Positions 44,491 through 57,028 of a stretch of 64,000 nucleotides of DNA are shown piece after piece. A model generated the notes under the pieces. It saw only the letters and a list, made by a program, of their open reading frames with translations. It made no database searches and was not told the origin of the DNA. The number at the start of each line of letters is the position of its first letter. Positions within the stretch are counted from its first letter, which is position 1. The stretch spans positions 1 through 64,000 of the forward strand of contig JAGFNK010000025.1 in assembly GCA_025769875.1 (NCBI GenBank), written 5' to 3'. The position numbers and the translations under genes are program-made. The DNA is from Russula earlei (taxonomy: Eukaryota > Basidiomycota > Agaricomycetes > Russulales > Russulaceae).

Positions 44491-45865
44491 ATGATTATCG
44501 TTTTTGCCATACTTGCAGCGACCCGCGCATACCCCGTAGGCCAGTCCTCACCACCGAATCTCGCCGAGTCTCTCCATCAATTTCAAGCCAGGGCCCCCTT
44601 ATGTGATGATCCACAAGGATGCAGGTCGCTCTGGGACATCATATGGAGTTGTACCGTCACCATCCTCCTATGTTCATGGGCCTCCGTGCATCCCAACATC
44701 CCAAGTCCTGACGATAGGCGAACGAAGGTCGTAGTGCGACGCATAGGACTCATGCTGCTTACACTTTTCGTGCCAGAAGCGATGATTGCATGGGCTTTGA
44801 AACAACGACTTGCAGCCGCTGAACTGGCGAAGATTCACAAAGGTGAGTCCAAAACCTGGGTGCGACATTCAATATTGACAATTAGATACAGGAGAGGGAT
44901 GGACAATCACTCATGGCTTCTTCGCGATCATGGGAGGATTCATGGAGTATGAAGGAAACCGGCCCATCCGAGTGCTCTTGCCGGAACAGCTAGTATCCTA
45001 TTCTCTCACGGGAAACGGCGATTTTCCAAGGATCGCGAAAGAGGAGATCGAGGACAAGAGCAAGGGAGATGTCATCTCAAAGTCGCTGGTCATTCTGCAA
45101 ACCGGATGGTTTGTGACGCAATGCATCGTGCGAGGAGCCCGAGGCCTACCGGTTACCGAATTGGAGTTGGTCACGGTTGCTTTCGCCACTCTGAATTTTG
45201 TGATGTATCTCCTGTGGTGGGACAAGCCTCTGAACGTTGAGCGTGGGGTGCGAGTCTACAAGAAACGGATTACTGAAGAGCCTGTGGATGATGGGGATGT
45301 TTCGACGATAAGCTCGTTTGGATTTTGGGCCTATCTTTTAGGTGCACTCTCCGAGATTCGAGCTGTGGTTATTCGTGGACCGGTTGCAGGTGTAAATGCC
45401 TCGTGGCTATCGCGCGTCGCCGCTTGGCCAGTCCTCAAACCTCTTCAAATCTTCCTTGGCGACTTCGATGGGAATCTTGAGAAGAGGGTCAGCACGTTTT
45501 ATCCTCCCATCTGGATCAATGGCAGAGGGCCTCTCGCAAGGGTCATGATAGCTGCCATTGCGTCGGCTTTCGGTGGCATTCACTGCATTGCATGGTCATT
45601 CACATTTCCCTCAACCACAGAGCAAAGGCTCTGGTATCACGCTTCAGTCGTGATAATTACTGTCCCAGTTGTGGTGCTGTTCATGTTTGTGATTGGTATT
45701 TCCGATCCATCGAATACAACTATTGTTTTTATACTGCTTTGCCTATCATTCCTTTATTTATTGGGTAGATTAGCATTACTCATACTCCCCGTCCTGTCTC
45801 TTCGATCGCTTCCTCCTGCTGCTTACCATGTTGTACACTGGGCTTCATTAATCCCACATCTATAA
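44491..45865 (+). CDS. multipass membrane protein, agaric-expanded family, function unknown
   Basis: There are two exons, 44491-44842 and 44892-45865, with a 49-bp GTGAGT...ACAG intron, giving 441 residues. The junction restores GEGWTITHGFFAIMGGF, a conserved block of a large agaric family of integral membrane proteins with no assigned function. A signal-like N-terminus (MIIVFAILAATRAYPVG), a TM segment at ILLCSWASVHPNI, LNFVMYLLWWDKPLNV, and C-terminal helices after HCIAWSFTFPS ending SLRSLPPAAYHVVHW are visible. It looks intact. C-terminal fragments of relatives lie in both duplication copies. Confidence 0.85.
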
Positions 45866-47163
45866 TTAATACAACACTCACCATCTGTCCGAGTCATCAT
45901 GTTTACCACAACCCAACGGTTCCAAAATGTTTCGACTATTGTAAAGTGCAACCGCAGACCGTCACTATTTACCCAAGCTCATCGTGGAATCCGGTTGGCA
46001 TTCCATAGCACACGGGTTATTATCTATAGTGCATTGGGATGCAAGCTGCGGCACGGTGGTTCTATTTGCAGGATGCAGCCGGATGGAACATAGCACACAC
46101 ACCCGTGTATGGGACATTTGCGCGGTGCCATACGCGACGGGACATCGCAGTGGAGAACCGGTCCAGCCAGGGCAGCCCATGAGAGTGGCACAGCACATAC
46201 TTGAGTTGGCACTAATATCCTCCTAAACCCTTTGTCTTCAACGCAGCAGCACTCATCCGAGTCGTCCAGCACCAAACGTTAAACGACCAGCGTCATGTGC
46301 GAGACGTATGCATAACATAATACAGGCCGGGGACCTTTTGTAGACGCAGGTCGCAGCGGCGAATGAGCAGGATGACTCGAGTATATCATACCTGGACAGC
46401 CCAGAACGTACGGCAACTGTAATTCAACCCATTTTCAGCAAGCGGAAGCCCCAACACACCAAGTCCTTATTCCCTGTTGGTTTGGATGTTGCTGAACATT
46501 ACCATCACTGCTTAAATTGTCGACTTTTCACCATCATGCATTTCCACCATCATGCCACATGGATGCGGTCTCTGTCCGAATGTCATCGGTGGCCACACGC
46601 GCTAGAGAGCCAACAGCGACGCCGAAGTATTCAAGTAGCCGAACGCGAGAAACACAAGCCAAAAAAACATCATGATCACCAGTGAGCTGAGAGACAATCC
46701 AGGTACCAGCTATTTAGGTCTCGCCACGCAATCGCGCGGCTGTCGGCATGGAGCACGCCGGCTTCTCCACAAGACTAGGGTGAGCAACGATCGGAGAACT
46801 GATGTTCGTGTGGCATCACGTCCTCTCGGTATAGAAAGCCTATCGGATTGAGGGCACACCGAAGACTTGGGAAAGGATCCAAGCAGGTCGCGGGTGGGAG
46901 GAGACGGGGTGCAACAGCGAAGCGGGACGGATGCGGCGTGAGTAACTGACTTACTGGAGCGTGGATTCCAAGAACAAAAGGGTGGGCTGCACACGCATAG
47001 GAACACTTTGCGAAGAACGGGAGGACGCGGTGGGGAAGATGCAGTAGGAATGGGTGCGAACGCATGCGATCGAAGTGCCAGTGGGGAAGGAAGACGAGGA
47101 GAATGAAGTAGACTGTGAGGTGGACAGTAAGACGGATTTGCGTCTGACTCAGCCGGCGAGTAC
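45866..47163. other. intergenic, no supportable gene
   Basis: Several 60-150-codon frames overlap on both strands without motifs or splice-consistent structure. The minus frame at 46775-47224 runs into the duplication and is not conserved in copy 1. Confidence 0.45.
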
Positions 47164-47199
47164 GCGTGTCGGACGCCCTAGTCATGCTTGTTATGGTCT

Positions 47200-47698
47200 G
47201 CACGAGGCTGCAGCATGGGAGCACAGATCCTCACATTCGTTTCCCCCCCCCTTTGCTTCATCCCCTCAGTTCTCCACAATGTTTGTCGTTCTCGCCGTTT
47301 CTCGCTGCTCCTCACGCTGAAAAGTGGGTCACAGGCAGGTTGGCCTTCGCGGTGGCCATTGTGACTGCAGTTGCCCTGGCCTCCGGGGGCATCACCGCAT
47401 TGGATGGTCATTCACTTTTCCCTCACTGGCAAGCGTAGAGCGAACCATCTCGCGTGTTCCTTCAGTCTCCATAACCTTTTCCCTGGCTTTGTTACTCATA
47501 GTGGGATACTTTATCGAGGCATTGCAAATCGGTGATCGATTCGGAGGTCAATGTGGATGTATTGCCGAGTGTATCACACCGGCACTCATATTCGATTTGA
47601 TCCTTGCGTGTAAGCGCCTCAAGAACCGCGTGCCATTGTTAAGAATTAACAAGGGAAGTGAGCATGAGTGTGCGCTCGGAAGAAACTTCAACGGATGA
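47200..47698 (+). pseudogene. C-terminal fragment of membrane protein family, copy 2
   Basis: It has the same content as 4100-4564: IGWSFTFPS followed by a long hydrophobic segment. It is frameshifted relative to upstream sequence and lacks the N-terminal three quarters of the protein. Confidence 0.55.
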
Positions 47699-47871
47699 GT
47701 GTTCCACATAACGAGAACTGTGGTCTGCATTGGATTCAAAAGATGAGATCTGAGTAATGGTACAGCAACAAGGGTGCTTGGAGTCAGGTAATAACAATCG
47801 CACAGAAGGCAAATGATATCAGATGGTAATTAGATAGGGAGCATAAAGAACTCATCAATGGTGCATATGTC

Positions 47872-49639
47872 CTATCCCCAACGGTGGACAGCCACAGGGT
47901 GACCAGAACGTTTTCGCGCGGCGACGAATCTCAGTATATATGGAATGGATTCCAATGACTCGAGGTCCTTCAAAAAAATGTTCTGTAGCGCGGGTAAGAC
48001 GTCTCTTGGTCTTTCTTTCGCGAGCACTCGGCAGACATGTGGCGCCACTCGATGGGATAAGCGCAGATCCTTCACGGCAATGAACGGGTCCAGGAGTTCC
48101 AGCCATTGTGTGATATCCATGTCATCTGTCCAGTGTGAGTGAGGGACATCGTCCACGATGTCGAGTAGTTTCAAATTGGAGAGGAGGGGAAAGGTTGAGG
48201 TGCAGACCTGGGCCAGCGATGGAAGGTGCGAATCCAACGCTCTGGCACCTGATTTCCAACAAGAGAGAAGTTCCGAGGAGGTACATGGAAAATTGGATTG
48301 CATTTATAAAAGGGACAGTGCGCACAGTTGCTCTGTTGCATGTCTCGAACGATTCTGTGTGACTGATCAACCGGTGGAGTTGTGGGAGGACAAAGTCGGG
48401 GACCACGAAGAATCTTATTTGGAGTGATTTAAGAAAGGGAACCTCGATTTGGGCCAGTAGGTCCTCCAAGTACTCGTGAACGCCGCGGAACGTAAGAAAA
48501 GTGAGAGCGGGGAGGACAGAGCGTGTGATCAGAGGAGGTGGAGGTCGACTTGCCGGATATAGAGGGAATTCGAATCCAAGGTAAAGCGATTCAAGTCTGA
48601 ACAGGACCGACAGGGCGGTGACCAAATCCTGGGGAGAAATGTAACCGGAATCGGGAATATTGCGAAGGGAAAGATCGACAAGTTGTTTGGCAGACAAAAG
48701 TAGTTTCGGCAGTCCTTGAAACGGACAATTCGCCAACCAGAGTTCTCGCAAAAGTGGAGCGGATCCGCCCAAGAACGAATCCGGAAGGGAAGTAGCAGTG
48801 TCGCCATGTACCCGAAACCGCAGATATGTCAGCTCCGGGAATGGTTTCTGCATCACTGCTGCGAATCTTTCCCATCGTGATGTTGGAATTCCTGCAAACT
48901 CGATTTCACATATGCGATGGTGGTGCTCCGATTCGAGGGCAACAGCTACGTTTTCCCAATAGTACGACAAGACGGAGCCATGACTGATCACCACAGGCAA
49001 GGCTGGCCAAATGTCGAGCATCTCAGACATCGGTCTCTTTCCCCTGTACTCAAGTCGCAGGTTCAGGCGACGTGGCGATGCAAAAACGACATGTCGCCAT
49101 CTTTGACACACATGGACCAGTGTATGCCATCCGTTTGTCCTTATGCTCGTGTGATTCACATAGAAATGGAATGTTTCCACGAGGACATCATCAGGGAGCG
49201 TGCTGATTGTCACCCGGTCTAAAATCGACTGGTCAGTGGTCGTTATGGACACTCCGGAATGAAGACACACCCTGGCGATGTTCACAAGAACTTTCTTCCA
49301 ACGAGGCTTCAAGTTGGTAGGGAACACCGATCGTAGTCGGAGAGCGTGTGGTGCAAGCCAATAATGACTGGACGAAGCCAGTGCATAATGAGGAGACGTG
49401 ATAACGGAGTCGCCGAATACGACTACGTGAAGATTAGTGATAACTTCGGGTATTGTGACCCTCCTCGCTTGACTTACAGGCGAAAGCTCATCAGCTAGGA
49501 TTGAGCGTAGCGTCCTGGGGTAAGGTGATCGTCCGGATTTACCCACGGGCCGGCAGCTCTCCGCTCTTCTCTCTGACTTTGTTCCGATTTGCGCCCTACA
49601 CATGAGCTTAACGGACGAGGTCCGTAACATACCACGCAT
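47872..49639 (-). pseudogene. F-box protein copy 2, split by a one-base insertion
   Basis: It is nearly identical to the F-box gene at 4738-6501. At about 48245 an extra G (GCTCTGGCACC here, GCTCTGCACC in copy 1) shifts the frame. The long frame therefore ends early at 48122 (505 aa) and the last 140 residues, including the HPVAVHRWG end, are in another frame. The F-box itself is intact. A shortened protein could still be made. A sequencing error cannot be excluded. Confidence 0.82.
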
Positions 49640-50910
49640 CAGTAGTGAAGTGTCCGTCGCCTGTTTTGCTCTTCCATGCAGGACATTTCGCTTGCTAACT
49701 TGCCCAAGTCATAGTAAACCCTCAATTTCACTCACCCCCCGTCGAGGATTCCCTCGATCTACCATGGGATCCGCGATCAGTAGGCATCCATGTTGTTCTA
49801 ACGCTCATTTCGGCCATACACTCATATTGCAGTCATAACACGGCAAGCACGTCACCCGATGCCGATTTCACTTCGTAGGCAGAGTGCTCCCTTGGTGGAG
49901 GATGGGGAACCGCAGCTGCCGTTCTACAAGAGAGTTGGATGTCGACCGTAAATTCAAACTGGATCTAGTCGACAGAGGTAATGAGCTCGTACCAATCCAA
50001 TCTTTTGGTATTTTTAATCTGTTGCATATCTCCCACGAATTGGCTGAAAAGCACGACGGAACAAAGGTGCCCACAAAATATGTCGTCGCCATCAAAACGC
50101 GAAGAGGTGCCATATAATGTAGGCAAGGGAGGCAGAAGAATGACATGCCATCCACAGACGATGACAGCGCCGAGCGTAGTCTAGACGCGTTTCCAGAAGT
50201 GGGCGGGTGCTGACCGCGATGGGTGATGCAGCCCTTCGAACATAGGCTCGTTTCGGAATCTGATAAAGATGCGGGCAAAGACGCGCCTGTATAGATCATC
50301 AAGTCGTCCGACGACTAGGACAGTGAGATATACAGGCAAAACAATGATCACGAGGAGCAAGCAAGAGACGCACCACGGCGAAGATGGCTTCACCTACATT
50401 GCCAGAGAATAGGTGATGTCTCATAAACCGGTCCCTGCTGGAAGCTGTATCAGCGGTGATTTGTTGTTCAACTCTGACTCTGAGCAGGGTAATAAATGCC
50501 TTTCGTTCGCGTTCCTGATGACGACAAGGCACGGCCACATTGATATGGACGTCCAAGCGAGAACGGGCGATACCCTGGCGGCAGAGTGGCAGGGATGTAT
50601 CTTTGCATGCTCTGTATAACCCCGATTGGCCACAGACCATGCCAGGACGCGAAGAATCGATATTGTTACGGTGGCTCCCCCAGACGATGAACAGAACAAG
50701 CCGTGACGGCCACCGTCAAAAGGACCAAGATCAAACCGTTCTCCGACCGATTCGCCTGCCCCTTGCCCTTTGAACGGTAAAATAAAGTCTCATCTTGGAT
50801 CTGCGTTTACTTCTACCTTTAAAGATATCACAGCCCAACTGCCGACCACCGCTGACAAAGACGAAGAGTTTACCCTCCGCTAACTCTTCAATCCAGCGGC
50901 GGCTACCACC
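49640..50910 (-). other. degenerate frames, copy 2 of 6502-7796
   Basis: It carries the same hydrophobic minus-strand segments as copy 1 with different small indels, so no conserved reading frame is supported. Unassigned. Confidence 0.3.
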
Positions 50911-53421
50911 CCAATTATTTATGCACACTGCTGTTCGTAGGAGAATAGGCTGACTCACGGACGTTTTCTTGTCGCGACGCCTACGGCGTCGAACCTCGTG
51001 AACGGCCGGTCACGGCAACCTGAGCATCATGAGACGTCTCTTGCCGTAGATGACGACAAAGATGCCCCGAAGGCTATACAGTATCTTTGCTCTTTATTAT
51101 ATCTTTCCTACTCGGATCGCGGTCACGACGGTTCGACCCAATCGCGCTGTCACCGCTGGCAGCGAACGGAGGGGTACGACGACCAAAACCGATGCCCATC
51201 TCTCTCTCTCCATCTTGCTCGGTCGGCCAGGGTCATGACCTCGCTCGGACATGGTCACCGTGGACGGCGATGCTTGCTGGTGCCTGCTCGCCGTTGCCCG
51301 AACAAGGGGCGAATTGCCACACCGCTTCAAAGATCTGTCGTTGGGTGGATCGGAGCAAGCACACCGCCGCGGCGGCCGCCGATTGGATGGCCTTCCCTGG
51401 CCTTCCGTCGTGCCAGTGCCATCATCATCTCACTCACTCGCAAGGGACAACAGATCGTCGTGTCTTACATCACCACCGAGACCGCGCCACATCAGCTCGG
51501 CCTGTCGCGGCAGTCGCGGCAGTCTTGATCGTTAACCACGACGCGGTCCATGGGATCCGAGTCGATCCCGTCCGAGAGCGCAGCGCGTAGCCATGGTACG
51601 GCATAAGATACGCGGTCGTTCTCGCCCGCGTCGCGGGTCGAGGGAGGGGATGGGGACGTGTTTTCATTCATTCATTCATTCCGTGATCGGTTGGCCCGCC
51701 GGGGGGGGGGGGGGGTATATCGAATCGATCGAATGTCGACCCTCCCCTTGCTCGCAAATCCGAAGTCCAGCCGTCTCGTCCGAGTCGCGCACTATTCGCC
51801 CTGGACGGCATCTCTCGTTTCATTCGTTTCACACCGTTTCGTGTTCGTTTCGTTTTCGTCGAGCCCGCATGCGCCCCACCGCAAACCGCGAACCGCAACC
51901 GCAAACCGACCGATGCCCATGAAACGCAACGCCGCAGCACGACACGACACGACGCGACACGACGCGACATCTCTTTTTCGTCTGGCCGTGCCAACTACAC
52001 TACGGGCCACGGGCGCAGCCCTAATTTGGTGTCTTTTATTTTCAACTCACCGCATTATGGTCGGCGAACGTGTATGCTGTAGCGGTGGTGACGGTGCCAG
52101 AGTGCACAGTTTTTGATGTACATCATAGAGCCTTTTGAAGTTCAAGCCCGCACAGGAGGCGGGCTGTTTACCGCACCCTTTGATGATCTCCCCTCCCCCC
52201 CCCCCTCAAATTGAGGTGACATCGTCGGCGCCTCCTTCTGATAATTCGGTATTTAATAATCGGATGAGATGGATGCGGCTACTGTATGGTACGTGTGTGA
52301 TGTGATGATCGCGAGACTTTATATAAGCCATGTGGCGTGATAGATACGATTACGAACACTCCTCAACGGGGCTATTCCGCCACGCCCGTGAGCGTGAGCT
52401 TGTCCGCAGTACAGATTTTCCTTCACCTGGATCAGACAGCCTTGATTGAGACCGCGTGGGTCGCCTTCGATATGGGACAGGGTCCGTGCGCCATCGACAT
52501 GATTCACGAGGATCTCTGGTCATATTGGATAGAAGCGTTGAATGGGGTAAGGGGTTCATGAACAGAAATGATGAGATCAAGGGGTGTCCTACGAGCGGGG
52601 AAGAGCATAAACACTCAGGGATGGTGGATTCAGCATGCACGGGACCGATGTGGGAACAAGGGAAGCGAAGAACATGATGCGTGTAGGTCGGAAAGTACAT
52701 GTGATGAAGGGGGAAAAAAAAAAGGGGGGGGGGGGGGGATCTTGACCCTTCTAAGCACCGTGTCGTCTATGTTGCGACCCGCGTGCCTGTCATGGGACTT
52801 GGAGATCGTGGAGCGCCAGTGCAGGATGGTGGTAATGTGCGGTGTCACCTAGGGGAGGGAGGTCTGTGTGGACGGTCTCAGGATGCGCGTGCACATTCTG
52901 CAGCGGGAGGTGCACCAGCAGCAGCGCAGTCTGCGACGACGCGGCGGTCACCCGCATGGGAAGATGCGCGAGCGAGCGAGAGTCGCTGCAGAGGACGATG
53001 CGGTGGAGAGAGCGTCGACATCGTGCGCCCCGCGCTCGACAGGCGGGAGCGGCCGTGCGGGGTGCAGCATCACGACCGGGCGTGTGGACGACGTCGACGG
53101 GCATCGGAAGATCGTGCTGGGAAGTTGCGTTCCAGGGGATGGCCGTCTGCGCCGGGGTGTGGACGCGGACCGCGCAAGATGCCTTGTGGGAGGTGCCGAG
53201 GGAGCACAGCGGCAAGGCGGCGGGGGGTGACGAGAGCTGCGCTTTGCGCCGCGTCGGTCAGACGTGACGTTTGAACGGCGCAAGATGCCCGCGACCGGAT
53301 GACTGGCCGCGGATGAGCGGATGCGAACGGAGCGCGTGATTGGCTATGGATGTGCGCAGAGAGGACGGGCGAGGCCCACCGGGTGGGTTGGGTCGTGGCG
53401 CGACCGCGGCGAGGTCGGAGT

Positions 53422-53453
<32 letters not shown>

Positions 53454-54147
53454 CCGTGTGGGCGCAACACACGGCCGGCGCGCCCTCATGCGAGCTCACT
53501 GGCGACTTTGGGTGGGAAAGGAGTTGCTGGGAGGCGTCCGGCTGCGGGTTGGGCTGCTTCGGTTGTCGGCGACGAGGACCCCACCCCGCTGCTGCCGCGA
53601 GTGCCGGGACGGCTCGGCTGCTGGGGCGTTGGTGTGTGGTGGGGGATGGACCCGGTTGGTCTGCACGCGCGGCCGTGGTGGTGCGGATTCCGGTACGTGG
53701 AGTCAGTTATGGGATGGGAACATGGGGGTATGGGGCCCTTTGGCCCGTTCGGTTCCTCTTGCTTGATCCCTCGCGCGTGACCTGATGCATCAGCGACCCC
53801 GCTCTCACTATAATTCCACTCATCGGGGGGTGTGCGTGTTCGCACACAGCGCAACGAGGTGCCGCACCGGTGGCTTGTTGTTGCACATGAACGGTGCTTC
53901 CGGTTCGCGAGACGTTGACCCGCGAGGTTGGCCGGGAATCCCGCGGTCAATAATACGCCAGAGAAGTAAACATATGGAACATGGGGGGCGACGTGAATAG
54001 AATCCACGAGCACCGTCAACTTGTATGGGTGTGTCATGGTCGAGCGCGCCTTCCCTTCTTGCAAGGACAAGGACTTTGAGGTAAGCGATTTCGCGGCCCG
54101 GCCAACTCCGCTATTTTCACTTCACCCACAACCAACAAGCACATCCC
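50911..54147. other. GC-rich stretch without recognisable gene; long G runs
   Basis: Many overlapping open frames occur in all six frames because of high GC. None has a recognisable domain. Homopolymer runs: G15 at 51701-51715, A10G15 at 52714-52738, G30 at 53423-53452, and a C run near 52190-52204. The right end should contain the UTP6 promoter. Confidence 0.5.
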
Positions 54148-56467
54148 ATGGAGAGGGTGCAATTCGAGCAAGAGCAGGTGCGTGCGCTTCCTCGACGTGT
54201 GTACGCTGAACCCACATAAGCCCTGCGCGACGCGTGCGTGCAGATGCTCGCCGAGCTGAAAGATCTCGGCGAGAAGGGCCTCTTCTCGTCCGCCGAGATC
54301 AAGCAAATCATCCAAAGGCGCACGGCGTTCGAGACGGCGCTCGTGCGGCGGGTCCCCAACAAGAACGACTATCTGCGGTACGCGGCCTACGAAATGGGGC
54401 TCGAGGCCCTCCGGCGCAAACGCGCCGCGCGTCTGAGTGCGTTCCCGAACCCCCCCCTCCCGCTTGTTGACAACCCCCCTCTGAGCTGAGGTCCCCACCG
54501 CAGAGCTGCCGCGGTCTCCGCCGTCGATATCGGACTACGCGCTGACGCGCAGGCAGTACGGGATCTTCGAGCGCGCGCTGCTCAAGTTCAAGGCGGACGT
54601 CTCGCTCTGGCTGCAGTACCTGCGCGTGGCGCAGCGCACGGGGCGCGCGGGCGCTCGCCGGTCGGGTCGCGGCGCGGGCGGTGCAGCTGCACCCGCGCAC
54701 GCCGGCGCTGTACGTGCTGGCGGCGGCGCACGAGCTCGCGCACGGGGGGATGAGCGCGGCGCGAGCGCTGCTGCAGCGCGGGCTGCGGCTCAACGCGGGC
54801 GACAGCGCGGAGCTGTGGCGCGAGTACGTCCGTTTGGAGCTCGGCTTTGTCGAGGCTGTGCGGAGGCGGTGGGACGTCCTCGGCATCTCGCTGTCGCAAC
54901 ACGACGACGCCGCCGCCGCCGCCGCCGCCACCGCCTCCTCGGATCGCGGTCGTGGACCCGGCGCGGAACGAGAACCGGACGCGGACGGCGGGGTCGATGG
55001 GCAGCGCGGCCAGGGCGGTCAAGGTGAGCGGTTGGATAGGGCGGAGGAAGAGGCGATGGGCGACGGGGCGCGGCGAGCGATCATGGATGGTGCCATCGTG
55101 CGGCAGGCCATCGATAGCGCGTCAAAAGGTAAGCCGCCACCCTCGGCCTGTTCTTTTTCGCGCGCGGGTTCTCATGACAGGGTTGACCATGCGGCGTTGG
55201 CAATTTATTTTTATTTTTATTTTTTATGGATAGCGCTGCCGACCCTCGAGTTGTTTAAAAATTTGCAGTCGCTTATTGCCGATTACCCGTCATCTGACAC
55301 ACTCCGCAAGTCGCTGTTGGACCATCTGCATGCACGATTGGCCGAGGCACTGCCATGCGACGCCGCGGCCGTGACGTTGCGGGCGACACGGGGACTGACT
55401 CTCACATCTGGGTCTGCCGAAGATGCCGGGAGGGGTGGGCTGGTTGATGCCTTGCAGCGGGCAAATGAAGAAATGGTTGCGGCGCTAGACGCTGACTTGG
55501 CGGAAGGTTGCCCGCGGGACGAGCTGGCTGGGGCATATGCCCAGTTTGTCGAGGAGTGGTGTGGGAAGGAGGAGATTGATGCACACCTCGTACGTATGAG
55601 AACCAAACCGAACGGTCTTACTGTTTGGGCCAACGGCTAACACGGAACAGAAACTGTATCTAGTATGCAGCCTGCAGGCGCTTATCAAACGGAAGGGCAA
55701 GGAGACACCGTGCGGGATCCTTCTTGCCACGCATGTTCGTTTGCTCCTCACGCTCGCGGAGGTTACCATGCCCACCAGCGGCACCAGGACGCATTTTGAG
55801 GATCGCGCGACGATACACGTGCAGCACGCCGACGGACACAGGGGTGTGGCTTGCGCGCCTGCATGCCGAGTCGGTGCACGGGACAGCAGACTCGGTTAAC
55901 GAGGCGTGGACTAGCGCAAGACGAGCGGTGCGGATGAGCTCCGAGATCTGGTTGTGGGGAGCCGATCGCTGCTGCCCGTCGTCGTCGGAATCGTCGGGTT
56001 CGTGGGAGGCGATCGATTCACTGCTGGCGGAGAGCATGCGGGAGGGGGAGTTGCGAGAAGTGCACGAGGCGCTGCTCTTGCGGGTGGCGGAGAGGATCGG
56101 GACACTGACGAGGGCGACGGAGCGCCGGGAGCGGGTTGAGCACGTTGCCAGGCGATGTTTGCCGAGCGCGCGTGTTTGGGCGAGGGTGTTTGGTGCGGTG
56201 AGTGGTGGGGAGAAGGAAGGGGAGGATGAGGAAGGGCTGGTGCGGGAGGTGTACGAGTATTGGCGGGGGACGGGAGAGGAGGAGGAGGCGACGCTTGGGT
56301 TTGCACGGTGGCTGTTGTTCGAAAAGAGGCGTGGAGAGGAGGCGTTAAGGTTGATATCGGTAGCGGGTGGTGGCACGGCGGTTCGGACGCGTTGGGCAAG
56401 GATCGTACGTCTCGGGACCGCCGAGTCGGGGGAGATTAGGAAAGACGGAGAGACGCGTTCAGTCTAG
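54148..56467 (+). CDS. UTP6: U3 snoRNA-associated protein Utp6 (small-subunit processome), two apparent frameshifts
   Basis: The protein belongs to the nucleolar SSU processome that processes 18S pre-rRNA. Proposed exons: 54148-54177, 54244-54436, 54504-55128, 55234-55589 and 55651-56467, all GT-AG. Family matches: MERVQFEQEQMLAELKDLGE, LFSSAEIKQIIQRRTAFE, NDYLRYAAYEMGLEALRRKR, then HAT-repeat blocks RRQYGIFERALLKFKADV, ALYVLAAAHELAHGG, SAELWREYVRLELGFVE, LELFKNLQSLIADYP and ILRIARRYTCSTPTDTGVW. Conserved sequence jumps frame near 54640 (a GGGG run, one base too many) and again near 55790. Splice phases agree only if one base is dropped at the first site. It is either decayed or carries consensus errors. 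Confidence 0.82.
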
Positions 56468-57028
56468 TCAGGGGCGGTGTCAAGCGTGGTGATCTCAACA
56501 ACAAGGGAGGGCGGCGGAGAAGCGCTCGAGAGCACATGGCGCACATTCTCTTGCCCGGTGGTCGTGCCCTTTACCTCGCCTCACTTGGTACCCTCTACTC
56601 TAGTAGTTTAACGACGAGTGACAATAATAAATACACAGTAGTAGGGAGAGACGAGACGAGCAGCAGCAAGAAGCAGAGGAACGGGAAAAGTGACCGCATG
56701 ATCGCATGGTGAGATTAAAAGCCCGCGATTAGGTACCACACGGTCGCTCTCTCCCTCCCTTCCCTCCCTTGGCCTATCATATTCCCCATCCCATCCTCTC
56801 CCTCTTCCTCTTCCCCCCACCCACTCCAAGGGCTCTAATCCCTCTTCCTCCTCCTCGTCCTTGGAGACCTCCCACTCCCATCTGCATGCCATCCTTCTAG
56901 TCAGACTCCAAGCAGGTCTCCCGTCTGAACAGATACACCACCTCGCCTTACTCTTCAACTCGAGCAAGTCGCTGGCGGTTATCGACCAGTCCCCGTCTTC
57001 CTCCCCCCCAACCACCCCTTCTCGGCTC
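56468..57028. other. intergenic region upstream of the kinase gene
   Basis: C/T-rich on the plus strand from about 56750 (TCCCTCCC, CCTCTTCCTCTTCC), typical of fungal pyrimidine-rich promoters. No TATA box is evident. Confidence 0.4.

Larger units (their letters stand above)
47164..50910 (+). repeat. segmental duplication, copy 2 (pair with 4047-7796)
   Basis: It aligns along its whole length to copy 1 in direct orientation, offset by about 43.1 kb. Differences are scattered substitutions and small indels, for example a 14-bp insertion near 47365-47378. Confidence 0.93.

Noticed and set aside
50998..51590. Overlapping 60-176-codon frames
   Set aside because: They occur in all frames of a GC-rich stretch, share no motif and have no splice-consistent structure.
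52783..53785. Frames with poly-Gly or poly-Pro stretches of up to 163 codons
   Set aside because: They are created by the G30 run and high GC; no domain is visible.
54308..55022. Open frames antisense to UTP6 (up to 207 codons)
   Set aside because: The opposite strand carries the conserved UTP6 blocks; these frames result from GC-rich codon use.
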